Below are positions 21,595 through 33,931 of a stretch of DNA of 64,000 bases, in pieces; the stretch's first letter is position 1, and each line of letters opens with the position of its first letter. The position numbers and the translations under genes were made by a program. This DNA comes from Mucidula mucida (taxonomy: Eukaryota > Basidiomycota > Agaricomycetes > Agaricales > Physalacriaceae), in assembly GCA_015501055.1 (NCBI GenBank), contig JADNYV010000140.1:33488-97487 (forward strand), in the 5' to 3' direction. The notes under the pieces are model-generated. The model was not told the origin of the DNA. It saw nothing but the letters and a program-made list of their open reading frames with translations, and did not search any database.

Positions 21595-22569
21595 GCCACC
21601 ATCGGTCGGCAACTATTGTCAAAGATAGTCAAAAGTTTTTTTCTGTGATGGCATGTACTTGTCGACGGCCCAACCCGTTTATCAATCCTTGAGCATCTTC
21701 AGCACTTGAAGGATGTTAGAATATGTGACCGCGTCTGAGGGAAGAAGGACATGTGCTTTGTCAATCGCTCTCATTTTCTATTATTGCATCTATCATATCT
21801 GTACTGCCATGCCAGGACAATATACAAGGCAGTGGATGTAGTCAACTACCCAGGCCACAGATAGTGTCATGAACGGGTCGTTGGTCTTTGTCAGCAGAGC
21901 AAAAACATAGTCTGTAGAGTGATAGTGTAGATAGTTTGTTGTCATAGAAGGCTGCACGTTTTTGTGAGCCACCCTCATCATGGCGACTTAAGTCTAGTAG
22001 GTAGACGAGTACACCGCTATGTTGCCCTTCAATGGCCCACTTCTGTTGCTTCTTGAGTAGCCTAGTGACTGAATTGACCCAGTGTTCACTTGCTTGTAAT
22101 ACCTCTGATCCCAAGGGTAATGAACAGGAGAATAGTAAAAGCAGGAAAATGGGCTTGATCAGCGGCGGTGGATGGCTTGTATGGACCGACTCTCTCACAC
22201 ATTGATGTGTTATTCAATGGTAAATGCTAGGCTGCGCTGATAGAACTCGTGCAATCACGCAAAAACACACTTTTGAGCGTGTCAAAGGGTTGCGCGTCAA
22301 GGTCATTCTGCAGCCTAAAATTGTGTCTGAAGTACATTTGAGGAACAGAGATCTACTATGTATCTCCATAACTAGAATTTAGCGGATAGCTATGGTGAGT
22401 TATTGTTGGAAATTGAACTCACACCGTATTTTCTATTTTTGGCTACCTTCGGCTACTAGTTTTAATTACCGGTGATTTGTAATGTAATGTGCATGTACGC
22501 GTCTTTTGCCTCCAACCATCATGGAATGTTGACGCGCCAGCGTCGTCCTCATTGTGTCCGTGTCCAACC
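21595..22569. other. Unassigned region right of gypsy copy B
   Basis: A minus-strand open stretch from ATG 22198 (MRESVHTSHPPPLIKPIFLLLLFSC...) could encode a 118-aa peptide with a hydrophobic N-terminal segment. It has no recognisable family and may be chance. Nothing else is supported here. Confidence 0.25.
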
Positions 22570-23931
22570 ATGGTGGCCGACGTCCTTACTGGCTTCAAAG
22601 ATGCGCTGCGGGCCAGCAATACTCAACGTTCAAAGAGCATACCAAAGAAATTACTGCTCTCCAAGGACATGTGCGCAACAATGGAATCATTGATTAACGG
22701 GGGCGGGTTCACGACACATTGTTTTGATTATACTTCAAAACAGCAAGGTGCGTGTTTTGTTCATTATAATGGACAGATGCTGAAAGGTGTGTTAGATGCA
22801 GTGCACTGTCTTTTCTCGTGGTCGCCGCCACCAACGTTGGTTCAACAGTACTTACCTGTTCCACTGGAATCTCTCCACAGTGACACAGATCTACTCAATT
22901 GCACCGTCCACACAGCCATTGTCATTTGTAGATTTTGTGGATACCGCTCACACAATGGTTTTGGGCGATGCAGCGATTTGGGCGACGCAGCGATTTTGGG
23001 CGACGCAGCGGTTTCCGTGGGCACAGTGGTTTTGGGCGGAGCAGCTGTTTGGCTTGCACAGCGGTTCTGGTGGGAGCAGCGGTTTGGCTTGCACAGCGGT
23101 TTTGGCAGGAGCGGAAACAAATTTTAGAAATGCGGGGTGTGTTTGATCTCCGTTATTGTTTGAATATCTATGTGACGGTGAGGAAAAGGATGTATACAGC
23201 AATCGAATCAATACTGTTTGGAGGAGTTTGGTCATCAGCACGTCTCTTCCTTGTACCATCATCACCGCATTGTCCGTCCTATAGGTCGCAGTGCCATCCT
23301 GCCTTTACCAAACTTGATGTATGTATCCTTAGGCGTTATGCCGTATCCAAAGCTAACTCTTTTTGTTCCTAGGCACCCACTTTCTATTCCGCCATCTATC
23401 ATGCCTTTGCCCACAACACAGCAACACTTGCCATACATCACAGATACAGATCTTCTTCATCATGCGCGCCTTCTCGTTAAGAGCTGGACGTCCGACTGCA
23501 ACCATTACAACCTATTTCTCACACAGGATAGCTGGGTGTCGGTCCTTAACCGCAAACTGGGTCGGCCTGTCGTCGCTCAACCTGGAACCATTGTCCATCA
23601 GTTCATTTGTGGTACAACTTTAGACGTCAATCATTGTTTACTGCACCAAGGATGTCCCCTACTTTGCAGCGATGATTTTCCTGCAGCGTTAGTTGACTTA
23701 GCTGTCATCTCGTTGCAGGCGGTCATGCAACGCGAGGCCAAAAGACGGTACTCTGGACTTCTCATTCAGCTACTGGACAAGTGGTACACTCGCGTGGGAG
23801 AACTATGGATATACCTTAAGTGGGTGAAAAAAGACAACAACGGGGTACGCGGCGCAGAGGCGCAGGCAACGGCGGGTCTGACGGCAACCCTCTGGAGGAG
23901 TTTTGCGATGTTGATGATGGTGGGTATGTAA
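22570..23931 (+). pseudogene. Unknown gene remnant spanning a minisatellite
   Basis: Two coding-looking stretches in different frames: 22570-22950 (MVADVLTGFKDALRASNTQ...) and 23370-23820 (...LPYITDTDLLHHARLLVKSWTSD...GTTLDVNHCLLHQGC...). They are separated by a GC-rich minisatellite (22960-23110) and non-coding sequence. The second stretch runs straight into the left arm of a foldback repeat at 23818. I do not recognise the protein. It may be one intron-containing gene damaged by repeat expansion, or an ORF of the foldback-associated transposon. Confidence 0.35.
22960..23110 (+). repeat. Degenerate minisatellite
   Basis: About eight imperfect units of 15-21 bp around GACGCAGCGATTTTGGGC. The first two full units are almost identical and later ones drift. 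Confidence 0.7.
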
Positions 23932-24090
23932 AAAGCGTACCCAACATCGCAAAACTCCTCCCGCCTGCGCCGCAACGCCTTCAGTTCACCAAAGTCACCG
24001 GCCAGTAAGCCTTGAGAGGGTTGCCGTCAGACCCGCCGTCGCCTGCGCCTCTGCGCCGCGTACCCCGTTGTCATCTTTTTTCACCCACTT
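23818..24090. mobile_element. Foldback element with nested hairpin
   Basis: Arms 23818-23893 and 24015-24090 are 76 bp each and nearly perfect reverse complements, starting AAGTGGGTGAAAAAAGA. Between them lies a second, independent hairpin: GGAGGAGTTTTGCGATGTTG (23894-23913) and its exact complement at 23942-23961. No coding capacity of its own. It resembles a foldback or MITE-type element; the family is unknown. Confidence 0.8.
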
Positions 24091-24712
24091 TGCCTCTGCA
24101 AGTGCGGACTGGCCTGTGCCTTTGCGCCGCCGGAGCTTCCCCTGTTCGCCTCTGCAACCTCCCACGCGCCTCTGCGCTGAACGCACTAGCGCTCACTGCA
24201 TAGCCGAGCCCGCCGTTGCCATTGTACATCACACAAAGGCAACTGTGACTCATCCTCACACCCTTGAGATTTGCCCATAACTCGCTCTTGTTCCATACGT
24301 TATTCTGTAATACACAAGCTATATTGAATCCACACTGCTGCAAGTAGTCAACTACCTGCTGGCCCGCCCACTGTTCCCCCCTTGAAAATTCTTTTGGCTC
24401 TGCCATCCCCGGCCCGCACTGCCGGCTGCTTGGATCTAAACCTGGGGCTACGGGAGCAGCCGTTAGCTATACAGTCGTCAGCCACCACTGAGCCCATTAT
24501 TTCTGGACAAGTCCTGTTTTTTGTTGTGCTGTCTGGGTCCACTGCCATCCTCTCACCTGTGTAACACGTACCTCCCGCTCACGACGCCAGCCTCACGCTC
24601 CTTGGACCAGCCTGCAAGGAACACACACAAAGATCATTACCAGCGAGTACGTATAGGAGAATCAGTGAACTCAACGTGTCTGATAAGCTCCTCTCCATCA
24701 GAAACATACATA

Positions 24713-26034
24713 ATGGCGACGCTTCCCACGTCAAACGCTGGTCCGCGTGATGATTTGCCGCCTTCCCCTTCATCACCACCAGCCCGCTCACCGTGTCTCT
24801 CCCCGCCACCTGAGGAGGAGATCCAGAGCCCCGTGGCAGAGGATGCCGCCCCAGCAAAGCCGTCTCCTTGCAAGAGGACTCCCAAAAAGCCCGTTGCGCC
24901 GCGTCGCGGGCGTTCCTCTGCAACTCTAGCAGCCCAGGTTGCCGCTGTCAACAAAGGAATTGCTGCAGCTCCGGTGTCTGTCCCAGCCTCCACCGTGGAC
25001 GTGGTAGCTCAGGCTCTTTGTGTTGACAGGCTGGAATCCACTGTGCTTGGCAAGGACGCTGCCTCTCATGTGTCCCTGCTCGCGGGTATCCGCACAGAGC
25101 TTGCTCGGCTCGCCACTCATGTTCCTGCTACCTCCCCGCCAACGCCTTGGCCGACCTCAAGGCTTGTATGGATGTCCGCATCAACAACGCCACATCTGCC
25201 GCCGACGCGTCCCTCCAGGAGGAAATGTCTGCGTTCAACGCGCAGATTGCAACCATCAAGGCTGACTCAGTTTGCACAATGGAGCTCCTCCAAGGTACCT
25301 CCAGCGCGGTAGAGCACGCACAGCTCGCCGCCTCCGTCAATGAGGTTCGTGCTCTCACGCTTGGCAACATTGACGCCATCAATAGGCTCAGTAACCGTGT
25401 CTCCGAGGCAATGAATATGCTGCTCTGCCTCTCTCACCCCAATGGTGAGTGCGACGGAGAGAACCGCGGATGCAAGCGCCGTTGCAACGAGTCACGCTTG
25501 CCTTCCCCTCGGCCTCCTCCTTGCGGACGCTCCTCGCACCCTGCACCTTGCGGACGCTCCCCTGCCCCAGCTGCATGTGCGTGCTCTGTGTTGCCTCCGC
25601 CCCCACCCCAGGACGACGAGGGCCACCGCAACTTCGGGGCTTCTGTTATTCACAGCCGCGCCCACCACAACAACAACTATGGAGCCGAGCCGGGGCCATC
25701 AACGTATCGTCCTCCCCCACAGAGGTGCTCTCCTTCACCTGCGCCGCCCCTACCACCCACGCAAAAGGGTTAATACTGCGCCCTGTTTGGGAAAGTCCGC
25801 TTCATGTCGCGCTCTCGCGCAAACCCGGCAACAATCTTCACCCAGGTGCAGAATGTCATTGAGATGCACCCGCGGAAGGTGGAGCTGCGAGTCCTCCCCA
25901 AGGAGTGTGCCTGGGTCAAGGACTTCTCCTTCGTCATCATTCACTTCGCAACTGAGAGGGCCCGCGATGACTTTATTAGCGGGTGGGGGTCTGGCTGTGT
26001 CGGCTTTAAGCGTGTTTGTGCCTCGCGTGCCTAG
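24713..26034 (+). pseudogene. LINE ORF1 (nucleic-acid-binding protein), inactive
   Basis: The start MATLPTSNAGPRDD leads into a Pro/Ser-rich N-terminus, a basic KRTPKKPVAPRRGR patch, a helical coiled-coil-like middle (SVNEVRALTLGNIDAINRLSNRV), a Pro/Cys-rich linker, and a C-terminal part ending ARDDFISGW. One frame change occurs near 25135. The TAA at 25771-25773 is probably a mutated CAA because the frame continues for 87 codons to 26034. ORF1 proteins of LINEs bind element RNA. ORF2 begins 18 bp downstream. The element's true 5' end was not located; it may lie near 24400. Confidence 0.65.
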
Positions 26035-26052
26035 GATTTTGGGGCAAGCAAT

Positions 26053-29000
26053 ATGCTGTCAATATTTTTGTCATCTTCTACTTTGCCATTAGTATTGGTG
26101 CCTAGGTCTGTGTTGTGTGTAACCGAAAATGTACGGCCCTTCAGCCCTAATGTACAACAAAATGTATCTAGTATACAACAAAATACACCTGCAATACCTA
26201 CTCAGTCAGAAACCTATAAGATTAAGCATTGGAATGTAAAAGGTTGATTAGCAGCTCATATGACTTGCCCCATCTTTTGTCGCAGCCTGATGGAATATGA
26301 CTTCAACCTCTTTCAAGAGACTCATCTAATTCCAGAGCAGGAAGGCTGGTTGAAGCTACCGTCAGAATACAATATAAAAGCAATCTCCCGCATGCCGTTG
26401 CCGCTGTTCAAACGTAACTGGGGCGGTGTCGCCGCAATATACCGTTCAGATCTGTCCATCAAGAATGTCAACAAACTTGAGGGACCTGATCTGCAGATTT
26501 TAGACTGTGGCCCATTCGTTGTCTTTAATGCATATGTCCTGCCAGAGAATAGTCCGTGGGGTGCTTGGACCACGATTCATCCCCTGCAGCTGCTCTCCGA
26601 GTCTCTTACAACAGCCTCCCTACAAGACAAACCCTGTGTGGCTCTTATGGATGGCAATGGCCAAATCACGTCCCAATCAGCACTGCCATCCAACCCCGCG
26701 CACACGTCAAATGACACCCATACGAATGCACAAGGAAAAGCTCTGCTCAACCTGGCCGGGGACTGCAAGATGATCATCTTAAATAGTATTGCATCCCTGC
26801 CTGGTTCTGGGGCGTGGACATTGTTTCAAGGAAAAACAGCTACAAAACGGGTCTCCGTGATCGACTATGCATGGTGCTCACAGTTGTCTCTCAGTGCAGT
26901 TAAGAGCCTGACTATCTCAGGCTGGGCACCTGATATGTCAGATCATGTGTCTGTTTCCCTTGAGCTAGACTTTTTGAAGGTGCAGGTGCCTCCGATACCA
27001 CGTCCTCCGCCCCGCTTAACCACAGCTGATGCCCGGCCAATTTCCTATCTCAATCACAGGATAGAGCAGATACTGTCCACTGCTGTGTTGGCTGACGACA
27101 CATCTGCTCAGCTGTATGGGCTTGCGTCCATTCCTCCAACAAGAATGAAACCCGTCTACTGTGATGGTTCATGCCTGAACAATGGTACACCACAGGCAAA
27201 GGCGGGTGCCGGCGTCTTCTTTGGTCGTAATAGTCACAGGAATATATCCATTTGTGTTACAGGTCGTCAAACAAATAATTGCGGCGAGCTTCTAGCCATT
27301 CTTAAAACACTCCAAAGCGTCCGACCAGACTTTACGCTGCAAGTCTTCACAGACTCGGAGTATGCCATCCGCGCCATCATCTATTGGGCGCCAAGACATG
27401 CACTGTCAGGCTGGACTTGTGAGAATGCAAATCTCCTCAAGAGTATCGCTGCATGGCTGAGAGCGCGCTCCGCTCAACTTATCCTGGTACATGTTAAAGC
27501 ACACTGCGGCATCATGGGAAACAAAGAGGCTGATTGCTTAGCTAAATTAGGCGCCTCCCTTCCAATGCCGGCAGAGCCGTTACCCTCTATGCCTCCACTA
27601 CACTGGACTGATGGGAGCCTGATGAACTCCTCTGTTGACGGTGTGGAGCTGCCTAAGGTTTGAACAGCTCTGCCTGAGCAGACACAGCCAAAGCAGTCTA
27701 CTCAGGAGCAGTCTAAGGAGCAAGCAACGCCAATGAATGTCAACCCAGCTCACGCTCAATCCCACCACGGTCAAGACTCAGCGAGATCACAATGAGCCGC
27801 TAATCTGGCTGAGCTGACGGACGCCTCGCGGTCCTCTGACTCGTTCTGGAAAACAATTAAGAAGCTACATGGAACTCAACCGCGCCCGCCACCGGTGTCT
27901 ATGAGTGCTTTAGCGGAGCACTTTCAGGAGCGTATGAATCCTCTCCCAGTGCACCCCAAGTCTGCAGAGCAACAGGCCAGAGATAGGGTGTCTTGACAGG
28001 CTCAGGATATCCCGCTGCCCTCGACGCAACCGACACCAGATAATCCATATGCAAAGTTTGGCGGCTGCTGGACCGTAGAGGACATCAGTTAGGGTAAAGG
28101 CCATCTTAAGACTCATGCAGCCTCGCCCTCCTGTGGTTTTGATAAACATACGGTCCTTGAAGTTCTTGATATTGATAATGAGCTCCTGTGCGGTCTATTT
28201 AATGAGTGTATAGACCGGGCAGAGGTGCCGCTGTCCTGGCTGACGGCGCGCATTATTGCCATTCTCAAGAAGGATAAGAACCCCATGCACGCTGACGGAT
28301 ATAGAGCGATTGGTCTAGAAAGCTGCATTTTAAAGCTGCTGACACTAATGACACATAAGTGTTTATATGCATGGGCATCGGAGATTGGGGCTATTCCGCC
28401 CTCCCAAAATGGCTTCCGCCCCGGACATCGTACAAACAACAACATGTTCATCTTGCGCACAATGATTGATCAAGCTCGTGCTGAAGGGAAAGTGTTGTGG
28501 GCCGCTTTTGTTAACATTAGCAATGCCTTTCCATCTACAAATCATGATGCCTTATGGATCAAGCTGCACAAGATGGGAGCCACAGGAAAGATCTTTGACT
28601 GGTTGCGAATCCTCTATCGGGATATGGTGTACATTGTTAGTCAAGGTACTGCGATGTTGGAGGAGTTTCGCGCTCGAATGGGCATACTTATGGGGGACCC
28701 CGCCTCGCCAACATTATGGATTCTGTTCATGCACGACTTAGAGATAATCCCGCATGACGATGACTTTAGGCTCATCCTCACAGTGGTATCTCATCTCGAA
28801 CATGCTGACAATATTGTCTTGATGTCTGTGTCTTGGCTTGGGCTGCAGGATCACCTTAATTGCCTAGTGGCTTGGTGCAGCCGGAACTTCTTGTATGTCA
28901 ATGCGGAGAAATCTTGGATTATGGTGTTTGGGCATAAGAGTAAAATACCGTCCTCCTTACCGGTTCTCACACTCGCTGGAAAGCCTGTCCGCTACACAGT

Positions 29001-30255
29001 GGAACACACCTATGTTGGCATCACCATCAACTCTCTTGAGGCTGACATCTTCGCCCAACACTGCAGGAACATGACTTGTGCTGCCCGTCGTACTGGCAAT
29101 GCTGTGTTCTCGATTGAACGAGTGATTGGCACTCTCCCGCCGATTGAAGGGCGCATGCTGTATAACGCGCGAGTAGACCCTTACTTAATCAATGGTGCGG
29201 ATGTTATTCTGGACGTCACACGCATCGTCGCAAACGACATGTACACGGTTCAGCTCGCGTTCCTGCGTCGGTTGATGGGCGTGAATGCCCAGTCCATGAC
29301 TGCCCCTCTGTTCACAGAACTCGGCCTGCTGCCGCTCCCCTTCCGAAGAGTAATGATGGCGCTCCGTTTGCTACAAGAACTGCTTGACGAACCTCTGTCT
29401 GTATTCGCCAGCCTGACACTCGACGTCTGTATCCGCCTCGAAGAAGCCAAACATCCTTCGTGGCTGGGTGACTTGAAGTGGGTACTGAATACCCTACCTC
29501 GTCCCCTGGGTATGGACGACCTGCCTCCTGTTCTGGTGCTACCTGCGGACCTTCGTTCTTGTACCGCCGCTGATGTGGAGTCTATGATGAAAATGGTTAG
29601 TCATATCGCAAAGACTGGTCTACAGGAAAAGATTGACACATCTTACAAGACCTACCTGCTATGGAACCGACTGGAACCATTCTCTCCTCCCGATAAACCA
29701 GCTTACCGAGCAATCTACGTGCGACACTATCTCCACCTCCGAGTTACCAAACACAGAAAGGCACTGATCCGGCTCCTGTTTTCCGACCACCCACTGGCAC
29801 TGGAGCAGCTTCGACGCGCCGATCGTGCACATCCACTTGTTCCTCGCGACGAACGGCTCTGCCGGCTCTTTGGTCTGGCTGTCGAGTCGCCAGAACACGC
29901 GATCCTCATCTGTACCGGTGATTCTGATCTTGTGGACATTTGTGTCGCCGCCATCTCTCTCCTCGACCCGGAACTCCCTCACCTCAACCTGACCAGGCTG
30001 CCGGCGGACAACGCCGGTGCCTTGGTGCTTCTCCGTGCGCTGATTTTCCAGGATGTATGCCTGCCGTTGGTCGCGAAGCTCGTCTATGATTGCATGGAAC
30101 TCTTCAAGACGTTCGAGCTTCAACGACCAACACGTTCGACGCCGCTACCTGCCGTGCGCACATGGCACCGAAGGATACCTGGACTGAAAAAGCAACCAGC
30201 TCGTGTCCCGTTAGTGGACGCCGACTCCGACAGCGATTCAGACTACATCCCGTAG
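26053..30255 (+). pseudogene. LINE ORF2: endonuclease - RNase H - reverse transcriptase, inactive
   Basis: One frame of about 1400 codons with five in-frame stops (26245, 27661, 27793, 27994, 28090). Order of domains: APE-type endonuclease (WNVKG, FQETHL, LMDGNGQ, SDHVSVSLEL; about 26220-26970); RNase H (YCDGSCLNNG, GELLAIL, FTDSEYAI, VKAHCGIMGNKEADCLAKLGA; about 27150-27560) with all four acidic residues present; then a non-LTR reverse transcriptase (about 28150-29100: NGFRPGHRTNNNM, FVNISNAFPST, GDPASPT, HADNIVLM). The two catalytic positions usually read FxDxSNAF and YADD; here Asp is Asn in both. The layout suggests a Tad-like agaricomycete LINE. Confidence 0.85.
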
Positions 30256-30547
30256 TGTTCCTCTATTGGCTATGGACTGAAATCAATTTGCTTTTGGACC
30301 ACCCCCTTTTTTCTTGTTCTCTCTCTCTCCTCTCGTAGCGAGGGCGACCGACTATAGGTCGGTATTCGAGAAGTATGTTCTCTGAACCGGTGGCCAGAGG
30401 TCCGTTGGGACCTTCTTAAATGCGGAGATATCCCCGCGGTTGCTCAGTCACTGGGTGGAAATCGGGTCTTGCCCGCCATAACATTTCCACAAACGGCCGT
30501 TCCTCATGGGGACCTTGTGCCGATTCTACCTACCTACCTACCTACCT
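30256..30547 (+). mobile_element. LINE 3' untranslated region with (CTAC)n tail
   Basis: The 3' region after ORF2 ends in five CTAC repeats (30526-30547), a usual kind of LINE tail made of short tandem repeats instead of poly(A). The next base is probably host DNA. Confidence 0.65.
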
Positions 30548-31295
30548 TACTTTGGATATTGTGCCGGAGGGTGCTGAGGAACATGTCTTGAAGAGTCACT
30601 CAATCGCACCGAGTGCTCCGCAGTCACGACGCGAGAAGAAACCGACCCACTTCTTGGCATCCACACCAGCGGTATCGACCACCTACACTGCCTTGTCTAA
30701 CTCCTCCATTTCCATTCCACATCTAGACCGTTCTACATCTACCTCTTCCCGGGCCTCAGACGCCATCCTGCATCTCCCTGGAGACTCGACACTCGATGGG
30801 GCGACATCTCAAGGTGGTGACGATGATGCTTTCGCCAATCGAGAAGGCATTCAGCCTGTGCCGTTACCAATTGAGCGCAAAGCCCACGCTGATCTGCTCG
30901 CAGCGCCAGCGCAACTCGCACCTGAGGTGCCTTCAAAAGACAGTGACGATGTTACGGAGGAGTTGCTGCCTACGCCGTCTACATCAAAGCCTGAGGTCTC
31001 CGATACCCCTTCCCCTCCCGCCCATCCTCTTCTTGTTGACACCATTGCCAATGAATCAGCAGATCATGCACATACCGAGTCTAGTACGGACGACGACCTC
31101 CCTCCAGCTCCAACTAGTTCTTCTGAACCTCCAGTATTCGTAGAGGCCGTTCGGGCTTTGTCGGACAAGCGCACGAGGGATACGACTTTTGTGAACATCA
31201 AAAACCAGGTAGCGGCGGTCCTTAATGAGTCGCAGGAGGAAGGCGGCCGTGCGCACAAGCGTCTGCACGTTTCGGATGCCGTCGAGATTGTTTGA
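30548..31295 (+). pseudogene. Host gene fragment beside the LINE, 5' part missing
   Basis: An open frame of about 245 codons begins directly at the LINE tail (LDIVPEGAEEHVLKS...) and stops at 31293-31295. The residues are Ser/Thr/Pro/Asp-rich (disordered) and end with RALSDKRTRDTTFVNIKNQV...EGGRAHKRLHVSDAVEIV. There is no start codon outside LINE sequence, so the gene appears to have lost its 5' part to the insertion. No family recognised. Confidence 0.5.
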
Positions 31296-31431
31296 ACGAG
31301 CCAGGACACTCCCTACTAGGGTTTATATACTGCAACTAGATGTATCCCCTGTACTCTAGCTTTGTGATATTTTCTGTACACACACACCTGTATTGTCTAT
31401 CACTCTTGTGTCACGAACTCATGAGGGCAGT

Positions 31432-31607
31432 CAACGTCGCGTAAAGCCACAGACCAACGGACTTTTGCAACTAGAGTCATCAAGGTCATCGCTGCGGCGG
31501 CGAATAAGGACGTCCTTGTGGAGGTCATGTATCAGGTGGCGGAGTCGGGGAGGTTTGAGGAGCTCGGGATGGTGAAGCGCGGTGTTTTGGATCATTTCAA
31601 GGCTTAA
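31432..31607 (+). pseudogene. Last-exon fragment of an unknown gene
   Basis: After a plausible acceptor (GGGCAG) a frame reads SRKATDQRTFATRVIKVIAAAANKD..., ending in GMVKRGVLDHFKA and TAA at 31605-31607. It has the character of a C-terminal helical exon. It may be the 3' exon of the fragment upstream, but no clean splice joining them was found. Confidence 0.35.
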
Positions 31608-31810
31608 TGGCGTATATTGGCTTACATTCTTTACAGTCAAGCGTCGTCGTCCGCCGAGCGGCAGCGTCTGCGAAGTATTTTTCCAAACCTCATGTGACAG
31701 CATCCAGGACGGTAGTTCATAGGCTGCAATAATTCATACTCCATGCTTGCTGTTATTGTTGTACAATTATGCGTCACAGTGGCGCGCCTATTGATATAGC
31801 CTTAACATGC

Positions 31811-33931
31811 TCAATTGATCAATGCCTCCGCCATAGGCGACCGAGGGGAGATTGTGCACTTGAACGGGACCGGATGGCTATTACAAGCAGTCACTTATTG
31901 CTAGAGGTGCACAAAGAGGGTGCCTTACCAAAGCATTCCCGACGTAACTTCACCGGACGGTTCCATTACTCTGCCTTGTTCGTCGAAAGCCTTTGTTATA
32001 TTGAATACTGCGAGTAAAGACACGATGCCCATCCAGATAGTATCCTCGGCAAGATCTTGGCCAACGCAGATTCTACGACCGAACCCAAAGGCGGCTGACG
32101 GGTGTGGAATAGAGGAGTTGAGCATGCCGTCATCGTTCAGGAAGCGTTCTGGATTGAAGTCTTCAACGTCGTCGCCGTAAACTGCTTTATCGTGGAGGAC
32201 CGCCCTATCGTGTGACCCCTTCAGAAAGCAAACCGAGTATGTACTGAATGGCGACTAACCATGCATTACCAAGGACGGTGGCACCTTTGGGGATATGATA
32301 ACCGCGATATTCGTCGTCCTGAGACACTCTGTGTGGTACCGCTACGCATGACGATCGTTAAAGTACGCTGCCAGAGATAGTACCTTCTGCACACTTACCC
32401 AGAGGAGACACGACTCGCCACCGGAGGACTTCCTTCACAATTGCCTCCAGGTATGGAAGTGACTTTCGGTCATTAAAGTCTGGGAGACGTTCGTTACCAA
32501 CGATGCTATCTATGTCGGCCTGCGCTTTCTTCAGACTGGACGGGTTCTGAACCATGGCCAAGATTGCGCTGGCCAGAGCCGAAACCGTCTATGCCACATC
32601 AGCACTTTCATTGTTGGTGGCAGAGGGCACAACACTAACGGTATCAGACCCACCTGTCCAATTGAACAATATGTATCAACCTAGGTAGGCTCATGATAGC
32701 GTGTACTTACCTCCATAGGCCGTTGCCAAAACGTTTCCTAGCACGATCATATTCTCTTTGCTGTCCGCATCGGCTTCCTCAAGCTCTGAGAGAATTTGTG
32801 ACCCGACAGACGGTTTTGCGGTTCCGTTAGCCTTTGTTGGAGTAAGAGACAGAACTTGAAGCAGTCACGAAAAGAACCAACCACAGCCTTCTCCAGAAAC
32901 TCAAGTGGTGCATCGCGCATCGCAGTTACTGACTTCTTTGCTTCCTTCGCCCACGTCTTGAAGCCGGCACCAGGTACCCAAGAGGGCACGAATCGGAGGA
33001 TAGGCCAAATGTCGACCCAGAACGCTCCGGGGTGCTCCGCCACAGAGAGCGCGCGCATGCCCTTTCCCGCTTGGATGATGAACGCATCAGTATTGTCTAG
33101 GACTTCTATACCGTACGCGATTCGGAGAATAATCTGGCCAGCGTACCTATATTCATTGGTGAGTATCGACAGCGCGTTAGCTAGTTGAATGCGTACGCAC
33201 AAGCGCAAGTCCTCGATGAAACGATCTGGTCTGTCTCGAATGCGGCGGAGTAAGTATCTAGCGGAACTGAGGATGTGCGGGTGTTGCGCGGCTACGAGTG
33301 TGGGACCTTCCAGGTACTTGTGGAACATCTTGCGATGTTCTTCTCATGTGAGTACTCGTTGATGATATGGGTGTACCGGAGCTCTTACCTTTCCACTCGT
33401 CGCCATACCCATAGAACCCAAAGTTCCATGTAAATCCAACTCTAAAGTAGAAGGAGATGGAAGTTTGTAGATTATAGAAGGCATCTGACCGCTTACAACG
33501 TGTTGAGCATGACGGAAGCCGGCCTATAATAATAGTGTCAAATTGGAGCAAGGCCAAGGCACTCGACGAAGGCTACCTGTCAGAATAGATCGAAGAACGT
33601 TTGACGAACAACTCATTGGTCGCTTCCAAGGTATTCACCACCACGAAATCCTGGCCAGCGACGTTATAGTATATAACATCGGAGTCTGCGGTTGCGATCA
33701 GTATGCGCCTTTTGAGAGGACGAAGCACACACTGTACTGCTCTCCGACGTCTCTGAAGGCGATCCATGCCTTGACGTCTGGGAAGTTTAGCAAATTTCCT
33801 ACTAAGGGTAGTCCTTTAGGACCAGGTGGCAAGGGACTCCGAGTACGCCTTGACAGAGACAAGAACAGAATCCTGATGATGAAAAGAGATATTGCGGCTA
33901 CGAGGCTCAGCTCAATGACAGGAAGAGACAT
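31811..33931 (-). CDS. Cytochrome P450 (P450-1), OrdA-like
   Basis: A haem-thiolate monooxygenase of about 510 aa in about 12 exons. It has an N-terminal membrane anchor (MSLPVIELSLVAAISLFIIRIL), the proline hinge [15 protein letters not shown]-helix GGSDT split by an intron, K-helix EVLRW (ExxR), VPHRV and GNAW segments, and the haem loop FGFGRRICVGQ with its Cys ligand (about 32060-32089). The C-terminus ends PFKCTISPRSPMAEALIN. It would act on the ER membrane with a P450 reductase. The fold is like O-methylsterigmatocystin oxidoreductase-type P450s; the substrate is unknown. I found no lesion in the exons. The start is the ATG at 33931, matching the N-termini of P450-2 and -4. Confidence 0.85.

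Noticed and set aside
30420..30547. Start of the 30548-31295 frame at 30420
   Set aside because: This part is LINE 3' sequence including the CTAC tail, so the joined frame is accidental.
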